This document shows, piece by piece, positions 20,161-31,140 of a stretch of 64,000 nucleotides of DNA (its first letter is position 1; every line of letters begins with the position of its first letter). The DNA is from Isoetes taiwanensis (Eukaryota; Streptophyta; Lycopodiopsida; Isoetales; Isoetaceae): positions 18,708,386 to 18,772,385 of the forward strand of contig JAJEKV010000003.1 in the NCBI GenBank assembly GCA_021234155.1, given 5' to 3'. A program made the translations under genes and the position numbers. The notes under the pieces were generated by a model. The model was not told the DNA's origin, ran no database searches, and worked only from the letters and a program-made list of their open reading frames with translations.

Positions 20161-22980
20161 TTGCCCCTGGGGGGCAAACCCTCGTTTATGTGGGTATGTG
20201 GGCATATCCAGGTATATGCCGGCATATGCCTAGCATATGCTAGTGACTGCTCGAAACTGGCTGCTGCCTGTAAACTCTCGGTCATCCAGCCCCATTCCTT
20301 CTTCTCCGTGGTTTAAGATCATGCCGTTGCTGATTTCCTGAGAGACAGTGATAGACGATCGTTTTTCTCCCATGATTCTTGGCGTTACAATTTTGTTTGA
20401 GCATTTTTTTTCTCTTCTTCCATTTTTCAGCCGATCTCTCAGCCCAGATGTCTTACGTTCAAGGCGGAAGGTCTAGGCTGTAGTAATCTTATTCCAATAG
20501 CAGAGGCTATTATTTCTTAACCACGTATTACATCTGAGGTTGGGGTTTAGGGCTTGGATTTCCGACCCGGAGCTTTAGTCTACAGAAGGGTTGATTTATG
20601 GAGCATTCTTAGAGTTTGTGCTAGAAAAGAAGATAGCTTATTAAGCTATTTGCATTCAACTAAATCGGAGGGAGTTTGAAGCGGAAGCAATCGCTGGGCT
20701 TATCTTTATACAACATCCATTGGCTGGCAAAGGAGCTAGCATCCATTCTGGTAAAATGTTTTTTTAAACTGTTTGTTGTTCTGTATTACTTGCTCCGACC
20801 TCTTCTTACTTGGTGTTTTGTCATCGATTTGATCTCTGGAGCAGGTTAAAGACCCACAAAGCTAGAGCTTAAGAGTTTTGAAAGCAACCTACGAAGCTAA
20901 CCCATCTGCTGCATCGCAAGAATTTATGATTCGCCATAGCTGCCCATCTGGCAACAACGATGCTCATATCCGAGCCACAAAAATAGAAGCCTATGATCTG
21001 ATAGAGTTTTTGCTGTATGTTCATATCTTAACAAGATGCACAGGAGCAGCCTTCTCACAGAGAAACATCATGTGTGGCGGCACTCTTTCCTTGGAAGGTA
21101 AGGCTTTATCTTAAGATGCTATTGGACATTTTTAGGTTTATCGCTTCTTATTTCGGGTCTGCACAAACATAGGCTTTAAACTCGCATGCAACCTGACACA
21201 GAAGCTCCAAATTGGTCGCAGCAATAGGCTTTGGATTTGTGATTTGCTATCTCCAATCCATGTGCACCGACGCTCTTGCTCCACATAGGTACTCCCAAAT
21301 TCTCTTTCGTGATCTAATGCAGAGTCATAAATCTATGTCATGTCGAATGAATAAAGGAGAGAAATCTCATTGCAAGATGCAGAGTTGGGTAATTCTTAGA
21401 TTTAGATCCAGAGTATTTGGTAACTCCTATTGCTTGTTGCAGAGACCCATGAATCCTTAACGTGGTAGGATTTTAAGATTTTTAAAAGATGATGAAGTTG
21501 TATCCAGACACTGTGTGCTAGCACTCTTGCTCCACAAAGGTAAGTTGTGTATTATTGGTAGCATGGAAAAGTAGTTCATTCCAGAACCTGTGCGCCAGTG
21601 TTCCTCTACTGTAAGGTAAAAATAAGCACTCGGATGTATTGAAGGAATTTTTGCAATCCCTTTACTTAATCGAGTAGACTTCAAAAACTTGTTGCATTGA
21701 GTGCCATGATTCTCTTATTATACAGGAGAACTCCCTTGGTGAAATGCATTATTTTCTTATGTAGATGAAGGCAGATGTAAGAGTAATATTCATTTCTTAA
21801 TTAATCCAGTCTTATACTGTTCATCCCACTAAACCAGGTAAGCAGACTTCCTTTTCCTAGAGATATTGCAATTTTCTTGACGCAAGCTGTTTCTTGCAAA
21901 AGGTGTAATATGCTCGTTTTTCTTGTTATAATGCTAAAGGTCACATGTTTTTAGATCTTTCTCAGATCAAACTTCCCTAAGAACAAGCTTGAGCATGAGA
22001 TGTGACAGGAAAATAATTATATGTTTAATTAGTAGCTTGAATCTTAATTGTGTACTATCAAATTGTAGTCCATTTGGGGTTTTGAAAAGCTAATGTGTTG
22101 TGTCCCTATTACTGATCCATTTTGGCTTGCAGAAGTAGGAAAAGAAGATTCTACAGTATTCAGATATGACACCCAAGTGCTCAGAGCCAGTGTACAGAGT
22201 AGTATCCAGCATATAGAGTAGTATATGTTCTGGACCTCATTTGGTTAGGATTGTATAAACTATTTCTGGTGGAAGTTAATTGATGCCTTTTGTTTATATA
22301 TTTTAAGGCATGTTACATGATTATCTCATTGATTTTTGAACAATTTCAGATCTGTGCAATTGAGGTTCAAGGCAGAGTAATTGTACCTTGTACCTTGTAA
22401 AACGTGTAACTTTCAAGCTATTTACAAGCCCACCTCGCTAAGCAATAATGTCCACTAAGTATTTTGATACTGAAATGTAAGCATTGCAAATGTTTTGTTT
22501 GCACGAATTTCATTATTAGAGTCTAAATACCACCTATGCGTAGCTTGTGATACTCTCTCAAAATCCGCTCATGAAGCAATAGTCTCCACTTAGCATTTGT
22601 TAATTGAAATAGAAATACTTGTTTTTTGTTGCATGATTCTTATTCATGGTTTAAATGCCACCTATATTTAGCTTGTGATGATTTTTTAGTCCTCTAGCTA
22701 CTCAAGTTCCACTCATGAGTTAGTGTTCTCTCAACTCAATGTAAATCTGATACTCTTTGCAAGCAGCTACATGATATACATTGCATGATATACATTGCAT
22801 GATATACATTGAGCCTAGAGCGAACTCTAATTTTGACATTGGTACTTATTTTAGGGCTCATTAAATACTAATGCTAGAGTTCACTCCAATTTTGAGACAA
22901 AATTGACTCTAACTATGACTCAATTCACGATTTTAGGGCTCATTATTAGGACACTTATCAAACAATAAAAAATTGAATAA
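20161..22980. other. Unrecognised sequence, possible non-coding or decayed transcript
   Basis: There are several AG-preceded, exon-sized stretches (for example after TGGAGCAG at 20843) but no open frame longer than 82 codons and no motif I recognise. A 14-bp unit (TGCATGATATACAT) is repeated about three times near 22770-22812. A composite of captured gene fragments inside a Helitron is possible but unproven. Confidence 0.35.
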
Positions 22981-23397
22981 ATAACTTACATACTAAAAAA
23001 CCCTCTAAACCTTTTCCAAAAAAACCCTCCAAAAATTCGCACTCACCTTGTATTTACGGGGGCGGACCTAGCTTTGTCGCCTAGACTATCACACCAACCG
23101 TCGACAACTAATTTTTGTGCAAGTGATTACATCTCAAACTTAAGCTATAGGAATTCAACAACACATCTGCACAATAAGTTATGGCTCAAGCACTCTTACA
23201 TCATATTGTTACCATTCTTACACCATATCAATGAAATTCTAGATTTAGCATTCTTGGTCTTGGCCATCTCCAAACTTAAACCATAGAAACTGCACCGTAC
23301 CCCCTGCATCAATGCTCATATATGGCTATGATTCCTATAGGTGCCAAGCAAACACACCCTCAGGCCACCGGAGGGCAACCCTCCGTGCGCAGCACCT
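22981..23397. other. Spacer, nothing recognised
   Basis: No coding or structural feature seen. Confidence 0.4.
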
Positions 23398-23640
23398 TGT
23401 TTTCTTTTCTTTTTTTTTTTTTAATTTCTCCTGTCTTGTTTCCCCTCCCCTTTTTATTTTTCATTCTTTTCCCCTTTTCCTTTTCCCCTTTCTTGCTTTT
23501 CTCATTTTCCCATTCTCACATCCTTTTTTCCTTTTATGCTTCCCTTTTCCCACTCCCTACTCCCTTTTCCCCTTTTCTATTTCCTCTTCCCTTTTTCTTT
23601 TTTTCTTTTTTTGTCTTTTTTTCCCCGCCACTTTCTGCTT
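23398..23640 (+). repeat. Long pyrimidine tract
   Basis: Same T/C word vocabulary as 19866-20160 (CCCCTTTTCC, CCCTTTTTC). Low-complexity frames here are not genes. Confidence 0.85.
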
Positions 23641-23830
23641 TCTGCTATGTCTAAATAATTTTAGAAGCACAAAATTACCACTAGCATTAGAATTATCTTC
23701 TTCTTGATAGTCTTTTAACATTTGGTTATTGTGTTTGGTGATGGGGCCTAGTCCCCAGGTTTTAAATGGGTGGTTTCCCTTGCATGTGCCATCCCATAAC
23801 CCGTTGGGTTCCCTTGGACGTAAAAATTCG
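23641..23830. other. Spacer between pyrimidine tracts
   Basis: Mixed-composition DNA. It ends at a short (TCTTA)n microsatellite at about 23832-23853. Confidence 0.5.
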
Positions 23831-23861
23831 TCTTATCTTATCTTATCTTATCTTTTACCCT

Positions 23862-24495
23862 TCCTGTTGTTCATCTTTTTCCATTCTCATTTCATTTTCT
23901 TTTCATGCTTCGCTCTTTGCTTTTCTATTTTCCCACTCCCCGCTTTTCCCGTTTCCCCTTTTCTACTTTGCCCCTCCCTTTTTTCCCCTCCCCTTTCTTT
24001 TTTCCATTTTACCTTTCTTTTTCTCATTTTCCCTTTCTCTATTTCCCCTTCTCTTATTTCCCTTCCCCCCTTTCGTCTTCCTTTCTCCCTTTTCCATTTC
24101 CCTTTTCATTATCTCATTCCTCGCTTTCCCCATTTCCATTATTTTTTCCTCCTCTTTCTGTTTCCGTTCATTTCCCCTTTTCCCTTTTGCTCTTTTCCGA
24201 TGTTTTCCTTTTTCCATTCTCAATCCTTTCCCTTTTCATTTTCCCACTCCCTGCTTTTGCCTTTTCCTTTTTTTTTTCTATTTTTTCCTTCCCTTTTTTC
24301 CCCTCCCCTTTCTATTTTTTGTTTCACCTTTCGTTTTCCCTTTTTTCAATTTCCCTTTTGTTCCATCTTTTCCCCTTTCCCTTTTTTCCGTTTCCCAACT
24401 TCCCTCCTATTTCCATTTTTTCTTTCTTTTTTTCCCTCTCGCCCGCTCCCTTTTCTTTTTTCCCCTTCCCTTTTTGCTTTTTCCCCCTTTCAAAT
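23862..24495 (+). repeat. Very long pyrimidine tract (~630 bp)
   Basis: This is the longest T/C run in the window, almost without purines on the plus strand. All three plus frames stay open for more than 250 codons simply because stop codons need purines, so they are not evidence of a protein. Confidence 0.9.
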
Positions 24496-25475
24496 ATTTT
24501 GACCATAAGATTGAAGCGAGTGAATCTTGGCCATTGGATCAAAGCATCTACACCATCTAAAAGTTTGAATCTCGGCAGCCCAACTGGTTGGCCAATCTCA
24601 TCCATACAATCTAGGGTTTGGTGCATGACATACACACATACTTATGCTATAACATTATAATATAAGAAGAAAGGCAACAATATGTCACATAATTTCTTCA
24701 GAAGGCTGGTGGAAATGCAATGGCTGCCCATTAGCATGGGGGCTTCATCTTAGTTGGCATAATAGCATTATTGCCTCCTAATATTTGACCATCAATACCA
24801 TTAGGACATCCTAAGATCCTACAGTATAGACTTTTCCAATGCATGCATGACCATTTTAAAAAAAAAATACTTTCACAGCAATTTGCAGACAATGTTTGAA
24901 GAGCATATTTTCAATGTGCTTACCAATGCACAACTTGATATGCCGTTTTAGATGAAATGTAGTTGTTTATTTACGGGAATGTTTATTCCAGAATGGAACC
25001 TTTAAGATGGCATCTACTGAGAGAGACAAAGTACTATAAGTTTGACACTCTCTATGATGAGGCATTGTTTCTACAAACATATTAAATCTTCCAATGTTAG
25101 CTTTCATATGTCAACTCTTACTAGCATTATCGTTTGCCATCTAAAAAGAAAAGGGGGGCAAAAAACCCCCTTTCTAAACTTGCCATGTTTAGGGCCAACA
25201 TTGATCCAGTTTGAGTGCATGCAAGTCTCCACTGTGTCTAGCTTTTGGCATGATAATCAGCAAGTCCCAGAGCCAAACAATACAAATGGTTGGTTTATAT
25301 TTGCCAAATCCAGTATTTAGTCACGGACAACTCTATGTGACACTCTCTAGAGCTCAAGGAATCCAAGGCATAATGTCCAAATAATGTTCATTCTTGCCAG
25401 TAAGAACATATGATGTTGTCGAAAGTTGCACATACGAATGTTAAAGGCTGAGTAAAAACGCATGCCAGAACATTA
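24496..25475. other. Probable Helitron interior, no gene seen
   Basis: Lies upstream of a plus-strand Helitron-type end; only short frames. No helicase or Rep motif seen. Confidence 0.4.
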
Positions 25476-25505
25476 GCCCGGCAACGCCGGGCACACGTTT
25501 ACTAG
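25476..25505 (+). mobile_element. Helitron-type 3' terminus, best preserved
   Basis: GCCCGGC-AAC-GCCGGGC forms a perfect 7-bp stem at 25476-25492. Nine nucleotides later comes CTAG (25502-25505) followed by T. This matches the hairpin plus CTRR end of Helitrons exactly. The 5' TC end was not located. Confidence 0.75.
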
Positions 25506-26011
25506 TCTACTTACTTAAAATGTTTTAGCTCTTTCTCTTTCTTGCCGGTGTGCCCTTTTCCGGGTGTGACTTTTGGAAGAAAAAAAGGGTTTTCCGGGAA
25601 AAACTCTTTTTTCTGACTATCTTTCCCCCTTTGCCCCTCAATGATATGAAAATATGGAATTTTGGAACGCTCGCACCTAACCTCTCGGGCGGTGGATCTT
25701 GCTTTCCTGATGGTGGGCTTTATTTCAATGGAATCGGCTTCTTGGTTAGGGTTTATGGTAGAAAAGGACTTGGGTTTTTTGCATCCAACTATAAGGGAGC
25801 TTCGAGCTGTAGCAATCGGCTTGGAAACGTTGCATGTTCTTGAGCACGATTCTTGCTTAGTTTTTAATATTTCCTGCTTTTAAACTCTATGCTGCTCTCT
25901 ATTCTTTGATCTGGCCTTGTTCTACCATGTTCAGACAACTTTGTTTTGTTCTCAGATCTACTCGCTCCCCCATGCCCTTGGTTCGGCGAATTGTCTACCC
26001 AAGTCTTCACC
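25506..26011 (+). other. Presumed TPI 5' flank and leader
   Basis: Sequence upstream of the TPI exon, beginning right at the Helitron-type end. No certain TATA box; short frames only. Confidence 0.35.
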
Positions 26012-26050
26012 ATGTCTCGCAACTTCTTCATCGGAGGCAACTGGAAATGC
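26012..26050 (+). CDS. TPI: First exon of cytosolic triosephosphate isomerase
   Basis: The ATG opens MSRNFFIGGNWKC, which contains the N-terminal strand and the catalytic Asn-x-Lys (NWK) of triosephosphate isomerase, the glycolytic enzyme interconverting DHAP and glyceraldehyde 3-phosphate. A GTAAGC donor follows directly after the Cys codon, where plant TPI genes carry their first intron. The start context (TTCACCATGTC) is good. I could not find exon 2 (expected to begin Asn-Gly-Thr) before the oppositely oriented PDR gene at 28.8 kb. It is either a gene with a very long first intron running beyond it, or a captured or duplicated 5' fragment. No chloroplast transit peptide is encoded at this start. 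Confidence 0.8.
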
Positions 26051-26467
26051 GTAAGCTTTTTCTCTCAATGCAACTCCTTCAAAACTTTAGGTTTGCTACT
26101 CTGAAGTGAAAGTTTAGCAAGCAATCGGTTTTTGGCCAGCACTTTGGCAAATTCAAAGATTTGAAGTTCCAGTGCAAGCGGATTTCCAGTGCATTTTGTT
26201 TCCAGAGGTACTTTGTGCATTCCGTTTCATTCCGTTCTCTGATGTATTTTATCTTTCTAATCCACGGCAGCATGTGTTGTTAGCAGCATCAGCATTAGGA
26301 ACTTTGACGATTTGAAAAATTTTCTTTGTCTCCAGCAAATCCGTTGGCTTTATTGGGTCTTAGTCTCAGGTATAGTACCATCTTCTTGCTTGCTTGCTTT
26401 TTGGATGCTGCTTGATATTTTATCTTTCTTTATGTTAATGCTTGCTCAGGCATCATTGAATTAGGGC
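26051..26467 (+). other. Intron-like sequence after TPI exon 1
   Basis: Starts with a GTAAGC donor and is T-rich. No second TPI exon recognised. Confidence 0.45.
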
Positions 26468-26991
26468 CCTCGTGTGAACGTGCGTCCACAAATTTGATCC
26501 TCGAGTGTCAGCACTCGGCCCACTGTGCAAGCAAAGGGACGAGACCATTGAGCATTGTTTCTTTTTATGTGTTCATCTCCAGCCTGTTTGGTCTTGGCTG
26601 CTTTCTATTTTTTCATGTGACATTGACAAGTCAGCAAGTGCTTCTGGTTGTCTATCCGGATACTTGGAATAAGTTGCGGAGCCAAGTATTTCATTTAGCA
26701 TCAGGATGGTTGTTGTGGTCCATCTGGAAGCGCCGAAGACTGTCTATTTTTCAGGGTTTAGATATTCCTCCTGCAGTTGTCCTCCAGGACGCACAAGCTA
26801 GAATTGTTAAGGGTTGCTCTTCGCTTGCTCCTGCCAAGCGACAGTTGATATTTGAGTCCTATTTAAGTGTGTTGTCTTATGCATAGGCTGGTGGTTCTAC
26901 TCAGTGAATCATGATTATCCTCTTAGACTTTATTCCCGCCTCTGCATTTGTATTTTGCTTTTGGCTTGGAGTTTCAATAAAGTTTGTCGTC

Positions 26992-27022
<31 letters not shown>
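26468..27022 (+). mobile_element. 5'-truncated L1-type LINE with poly(A) tail
   Basis: The 14-bp target duplication CATTGAATTAGGGC flanks it (26454-26467 and 27023-27036). The body encodes, across frames, the C-terminal zf-RVT region of plant L1 ORF2 (ETIEHCFFLCVHLQPVWSWL; VWLLWSIWKRR-like). It ends AATAAAGTTTGTCGTCCTT followed by about 27 A. Only the last ~530 bp were copied. This poly(A)-tailed family is distinct from the microsatellite-tailed LINE in this window; its 3' end recurs at 50.6 kb. Confidence 0.92.
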
Positions 27023-27023
<1 letters not shown>

Positions 27024-27036
27024 ATTGAATTAGGGC

Positions 27037-27377
27037 TTTCGCGATAGAGCTCCGGTGCAAAAAATAGCTTGCCATTATTTTTTCTTGCATCTTGCTCCTT
27101 GCTACATTTTGTTGAACTTTTACACACTGATTATTAAATGCTCATAATCTTTTGGATGATTTGATATGTCTATCATCCGTAACTGTTGGCATCAATTTGC
27201 TCAAGCACCAAACTATGACTGGTATTAAACGGAAGATTATGGCATTTACTGGATCATCTATTTAGAAAATGCTAGACATACATCGCAAAGATTGGCAGGT
27301 TGCATTTTATTTCTAGATCCAACTTGATTTATATTTTTCCAACTTTGCATGCACTTCGTATTTAAGCATCAGAAACA
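27037..27377. other. Spacer, nothing recognised
   Basis: Continuation of the DNA interrupted by the L1; no coding signal. Confidence 0.45.
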
Positions 27378-27737
27378 ATGGGTTGTCAAGGGGCGTCCAT
27401 TTTCTATTTGTTTTATGTATTGATCTGCATGGTAGCTCTTATTTTTGTAAAGCATAAATATTGTTCAACCACAAGGACTTTTTGTAGGTATACACCATAT
27501 GCTATACCATATTCAAAAATGCGGGAGCATGTGGCAGTAGCTTCAACCAACAAATTATCTGTGCTAGACTCAGAAGCTCAAGAATGCCAGGTTTTTCTTG
27601 AAGAGATGCATTATTCAGCAGCACATGAGCCAGAGGAGTCAGCTCCTTCTCGCAATATCTTCGGTCCAGCCTCCGGAGAGTTTTTTGGGAACCTTCAAAT
27701 TGGTGAAGAGCGCGTTTTCAGTAAAACGCCTAACTAG
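27378..27737 (+). CDS. Hypothetical ORF, 119 aa, one N-terminal membrane segment
   Basis: Opens with a hydrophobic stretch (IFYLFYVLICMVALIF) and continues into a polar region with EEMHYSAAHEPEESAP and NIFGPASGEFFGNL. No family recognised. An AG-preceded boundary near 27486 could mean only the later part is an exon. It may be chance. Confidence 0.25.
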   Translation: MGCQGASIFYLFYVLICMVALIFVKHKYCSTTRTFCRYTPYAIPYSKMREHVAVASTNKLSVLDSEAQECQVFLEEMHYSAAHEPEESAPSRNIFGPASGEFFGNLQIGEERVFSKTPN

Positions 27738-28829
27738 AAGCACTATATTTTTTGATTGTAAGTCATTCATATAATCATTAAAATTACAAGAAATTTATCG
27801 CGGCCGCCGCGAACATTTCTCTTTTCTGCAATACGAACATTTGGGGGATGAGCAACTAGTCGTGTGCATTCAATGCAGGAGAAGCACTTTGATGGGTCAA
27901 TTACCATACATCCCAATACATAAGGGCATACACATTTTGTATATGGATTATAAACAGCTAATTATTTAGCAACATGAAAAACCTTTTAACTTAGGGTCTA
28001 AGCATTATTGTATCGTGGAGTTGGGTTATTCTGTAGATAATGGGTACCATGAGATAGAGTTAAAGAGAGACAATGGTTGGAACCATTAAATAAACTGGTT
28101 CAAGAAAACAATGGTTCAACTGTCTTCAGGTAAGAACTATTTTCAACGTTGCAGAGGGTGATGTATAGGCCTAATGTAGAGGGAGAAAGTAGCAAAAAAC
28201 TAGAGTTCATGCCTCTAGATACCAAGTTGTGGCCTAATGAAACTGGCCTTGTTCTTTCCTCTCTTTTATTGTAGGTTATCATTAGAATTTGGTTGTAGGA
28301 GCATCGATTACATTGATTCAGGAAATGGAGATTTTATAAACTGTTGGGTCGTTCTATGGCTTAGGCTTATGTTAATTTTGACCAGCCGAGGCTAAAAAAC
28401 CAGAGCTTTCCAAAGACATAAAGGTCCTCAAAGCATTTTCCTGCGATGTTTGGAACTCCGATTCTCAAATTATGTAGAAATGGTCTTCCCATTATAGAGT
28501 TTGAATTTTTGTCACAGAAATATTACCAGTGTTGGTATTTTAAAGGAATTTTCTGGCATGGAGTCCTAGAATGTGGCAAGACATCTTGTCTTATACTGCC
28601 ATGGGCATGAATACAATATTTCAAACATTATGCCTGTACACAACTTGGAATTATATTCACAATGCATCATGTAGGTAGTGGGGACGTACAGAAGGTATAG
28701 TGAAGGTATAGTGCTGTCGTACTATGATACATATGATGCAGCTTGACCTTCATATTTGAACCTTACAGTTTAGTTAGCAATTACATGTCAAGGCTCAATC
28801 ATTAATATAACAATTTAACTGTCATGGCA
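27738..28829. other. Intergenic DNA, nothing recognised
   Basis: AT-rich; I looked for further TPI or PDR exons here and found none. Confidence 0.5.
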
Positions 28830-28975
28830 AATTTTTGCAGCCCAGCAAAACTACAACTCTTCAAGATACGACTGAGGCGCTTGTTTGCCCCAATGTCATC
28901 CTGTGTTTTTCCATAAAATCCTTGCCATTAGATAAAAGGTTAGGCAGAATCCTACACTACTTTATTAATCCTCAC

Positions 28976-29064
28976 CTTGATGGTTTGATAATTCTGCTAA
29001 CGTCATTCAGAACAGTGAAATCTCTCCTTTTTGATGCATGTAGATGGAGCTTTGCCATAACCGT
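28976..29064 (-). CDS. PDR-type ABCG exon 3
   Basis: 89 nt between a TGCACAG acceptor and a GTGAGG donor. Encodes the stretch just before the first nucleotide-binding domain, ending DVSRIIKPSR. Confidence 0.8.
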
Positions 29065-29210
29065 CTGTGCATAATTAATATGGCAGTCAGTGCAGTGGCT
29101 AGAGAGACTATGCAGACACACTGGTATTAGGGATTGGATTGGATTGAATTGACAAACAAGAATACAAAAAAACATTAGGATAAAGAATATAACAAGGCAA
29201 CTTTAACTAC

Positions 29211-29331
29211 CTCAATTCCGTTCATAATGAAGTTCCAATTTGTTGGTCGTGCTCTGCTTCCAACAGATATTTTGGCCTCCACGGTCAAATTCTCAAATCG
29301 GACCTCGATTGTTGGAAGTTCAATTCCAGCT
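29211..29331 (-). CDS. PDR-type ABCG exon 2
   Basis: 121 nt, acceptor ACATGCAG, donor GTAGTT. Encodes the conserved IELPTIEVRFENLTVEA segment. Its first base completes the codon split by intron 1. Confidence 0.85.
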
Positions 29332-29819
29332 CTGCATGTTCCAAGGAGAGACAAATAAGTCAATTCTGATAACATATTGCTAATTATTAACTTTTGTCTC
29401 GTTAAATTGTGGCCAGAATATGTAACTATTTGTCTTTTGCATTATGTAATCTATATCTTTTTCTAGGACTTCTTGTATGACATTTTACAATCTGCATGCT
29501 TTTCGTTTTCGTACATTGTGAAGAGATAATGCCAATATACTGGCATGTAATTGTAAAGGAAGTAGAAGAAAAGAAGACAAGGGTGGATTGCTCTGATAGC
29601 ATTTTGCTATTTAAATTGTGGTTGTGTGTTTGCATTATGAAACTATATCTTCTGAGACTTCTTAAGTTACATGTTACTATGCATGCCTTCCATTTTCTTA
29701 CATTTTCAATAGATTATGCTAATACTGCCATGCATTTTAAAACTAGGTAGAAAAGGCAAGGGTGGAGGCGCTAAGCTTAAAGACATACACAAATATTAGA
29801 GAAAAAATTAGAAACTTAC

Positions 29820-30067
29820 GCATTTATTCTCTGCATGATCCTGCGCAAAAGCTTTTCATTATCATCATCTACGGCCCGGAGAACACGTTGTAGGAGTTCT
29901 CTTTTTTCTAAATTAAGCACATCAATGTCTTCGTCATAGCCATAGCTCTTGGTGCTCTTAGTACGAGTAGAAGACTCCTCATCATTCAGTTCCAAATCCA
30001 AGTCTATGGAGGATCTTCTGGATTTGGACATGGATGCCATTGCATCTCCATAGCTTTCAAAAGCCAT
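29820..30067 (-). CDS. PDR-type ABCG exon 1
   Basis: 82 full codons plus two bases of a split codon, then a GTAAGT donor. Contains a Ser/acidic-rich start and the LLQRVLRAVDDDNEKLLRRI helix typical of PDR N-termini. Open throughout. Confidence 0.85.
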
Positions 30068-30417
30068 TTTTCAAGACTGAATTTCCTACTTAAAGCAACT
30101 ATACCAGCAACATTTTGTTTGCTCAATTCATCGCTGAGCAAAACCCGTAAGACTCCATAGATTTGGCCGATTCGTTTGTTGTAATAGCAAACTCTTGGGG
30201 ACCAGAAAATGTTTTTTCATCTTTTAACGTCGTAGCAATTTAAACAGTAACCTTGACATTGTAGAAAGCTGGAAAGTTCAGACGAAGGCCCGTAAACTAG
30301 ACTTGCTGGAAACGTAAAGTACCGAAAACTAAAGTCTGTTGACGGTTAAAAAGTTGGCACAGTCCACTAAAGTCTGTTGACTGTTAAAAAGTTTGCACAA
30401 TCCTTTTCGAAGCTGGT
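30068..30417. other. 5' flank of the PDR remnant
   Basis: Would hold the PDR promoter. Contains a diverged duplication, AGTCTGTTGACGGTTAAAAA near 30330 and a near copy at 30370. No defined promoter element identified. Confidence 0.45.
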
Positions 30418-30422
30418 GCATT

Positions 30423-30910
30423 TGTTGAGATAATGATGGAAGACCGTATTTATCATCCGGGATGTGGTTAATCTGGACACCCATTATTGAGCCACCAAGA
30501 TGGTTCTTGGTAATATTGCAAGCCCAAAATAGACTTTTTGCCCTTTTTGATCGATTCTCGCTTTTTTTGATCAAATCTCTTCTTCTCTTGTCAATCTAGC
30601 ATAAAAAGGGGCATACAAACAAGAATTGGCATGTTTTTAAACGGATCAAACCGCCAAGTTACAAATGGAAGAAGAACGATCAAAATTTCTGCCCCCACAA
30701 TGCCACAGTGTGGTTCTGGAAAATGCCTGGTTTTTGTCCGGATTAACCACTTTTTGTCCGGATTAACCACTTGGCTGATATCGGATGTCCGGATTAACCA
30801 GATTGGGGAGGCTGATATAGGATGTCCGGATTGGTGAAGAAATGGCACGGATGTCCGGATTAACCATGATGTTTTGTCCGAAAACCACATCCCGGATGAT
30901 ATATACGGAA
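30423..30910 (+). repeat. Diverged extra copy of copia-2 LTR plus gag start (unit A)
   Basis: Collinear with 30911-31386 at a nearly constant offset of 481-490 bp. Shared words in order are ATGGTTCTTGGTAATAT, AATAGACTT, ACAAGAAT, GTGTGGTT.TGGAAAATGC, AGATTGGGGAGGC and GAAATGGCA. Between these the two copies are strongly diverged. Unit A begins with the intact TGTTGAGATAATGAT LTR start next to the GCATT duplication. Its two ends also form an inverted pair (CATCCGGGATGTGG and CCACATCCCGGATG), which first made it look like a MITE. Confidence 0.7.
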
Positions 30911-31086
30911 TTAATGATCGAGATTCTCGCTTTAATGCTCGCGATGTTTGAAAAAACGTCAAAAAGATTAGTTGAGCTATAAATGGTTCTTGGTAATATC
31001 TAGGACTCTATTAATAGACTTGAGAGCTCCATAACGGTATCTCGTAATTTTCTTTGATCGGGATTTTTTGTGTTGTAATTGTTTCA
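30911..31086 (+). repeat. 5' LTR of copia copy 2 (unit B)
   Basis: Matches the 3' LTR from TAATGATCGAGATTCT to TTGTAATTGTTTCA with roughly 85% identity by eye. It lacks the first few LTR bases at its left edge. Confidence 0.85.
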
Positions 31087-31100
31087 TGGTATCATGTACC
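31087..31100 (+). promoter_or_regulatory. Mutated primer-binding site of copia copy 2
   Basis: TGGTATCATGTACC lies directly after the LTR. It matches the initiator-tRNA type site for the first eight bases and then diverges. Confidence 0.7.
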
Positions 31101-31140
31101 AAAACAAGAATCGGAGAAAAGTTTGTGTGAACAAGGCAAG

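Larger units (their letters stand above)
28835..30067 (-). pseudogene. PDR-type ABCG transporter, 5' part only
   Basis: Full-size ABCG (PDR) proteins export hormones and defence compounds across the plasma membrane. Exon 1 (30067-29820) starts MAFESYGDAMASMSK and carries the N-terminal LEKRELLQRVLRAVDDDNEK region. Exon 2 (29331-29211) has GIELPTIEVRFENLTVEA and VGSRARPTNWNF. Exon 3 (29064-28976) reads LHLHASKRRDFTVLNDVSRI and ends IKPSR. All introns have GT-AG ends and the phases agree. The next exon (about 28880-28835) starts RMTL, but the Walker A region has lost bases and runs into a stop (GQTSASVVS then TGA). No further exons are visible. A pseudogene or captured 5' end is most likely. 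Confidence 0.85.

Noticed and set aside
23312-24660. Long Phe/Pro/Ser-rich ORFs in all plus frames
   Set aside because: They are open only because the DNA lacks purines; the composition explains them fully.
26494-26886. 130-aa host gene with SFYVFISSLFGLGCFLFF
   Set aside because: It lies wholly within the L1 insertion bounded by the 14-bp duplication and is the zf-RVT tail in the wrong frame.
30438-30911. 474-bp MITE inside the copia-2 5' LTR with TAATGAT target duplication
   Set aside because: The interior aligns collinearly with the LTR-gag sequence to its right, so it is a diverged duplicate; the inverted ends are only CATCCGGGATGTGG and its partner.
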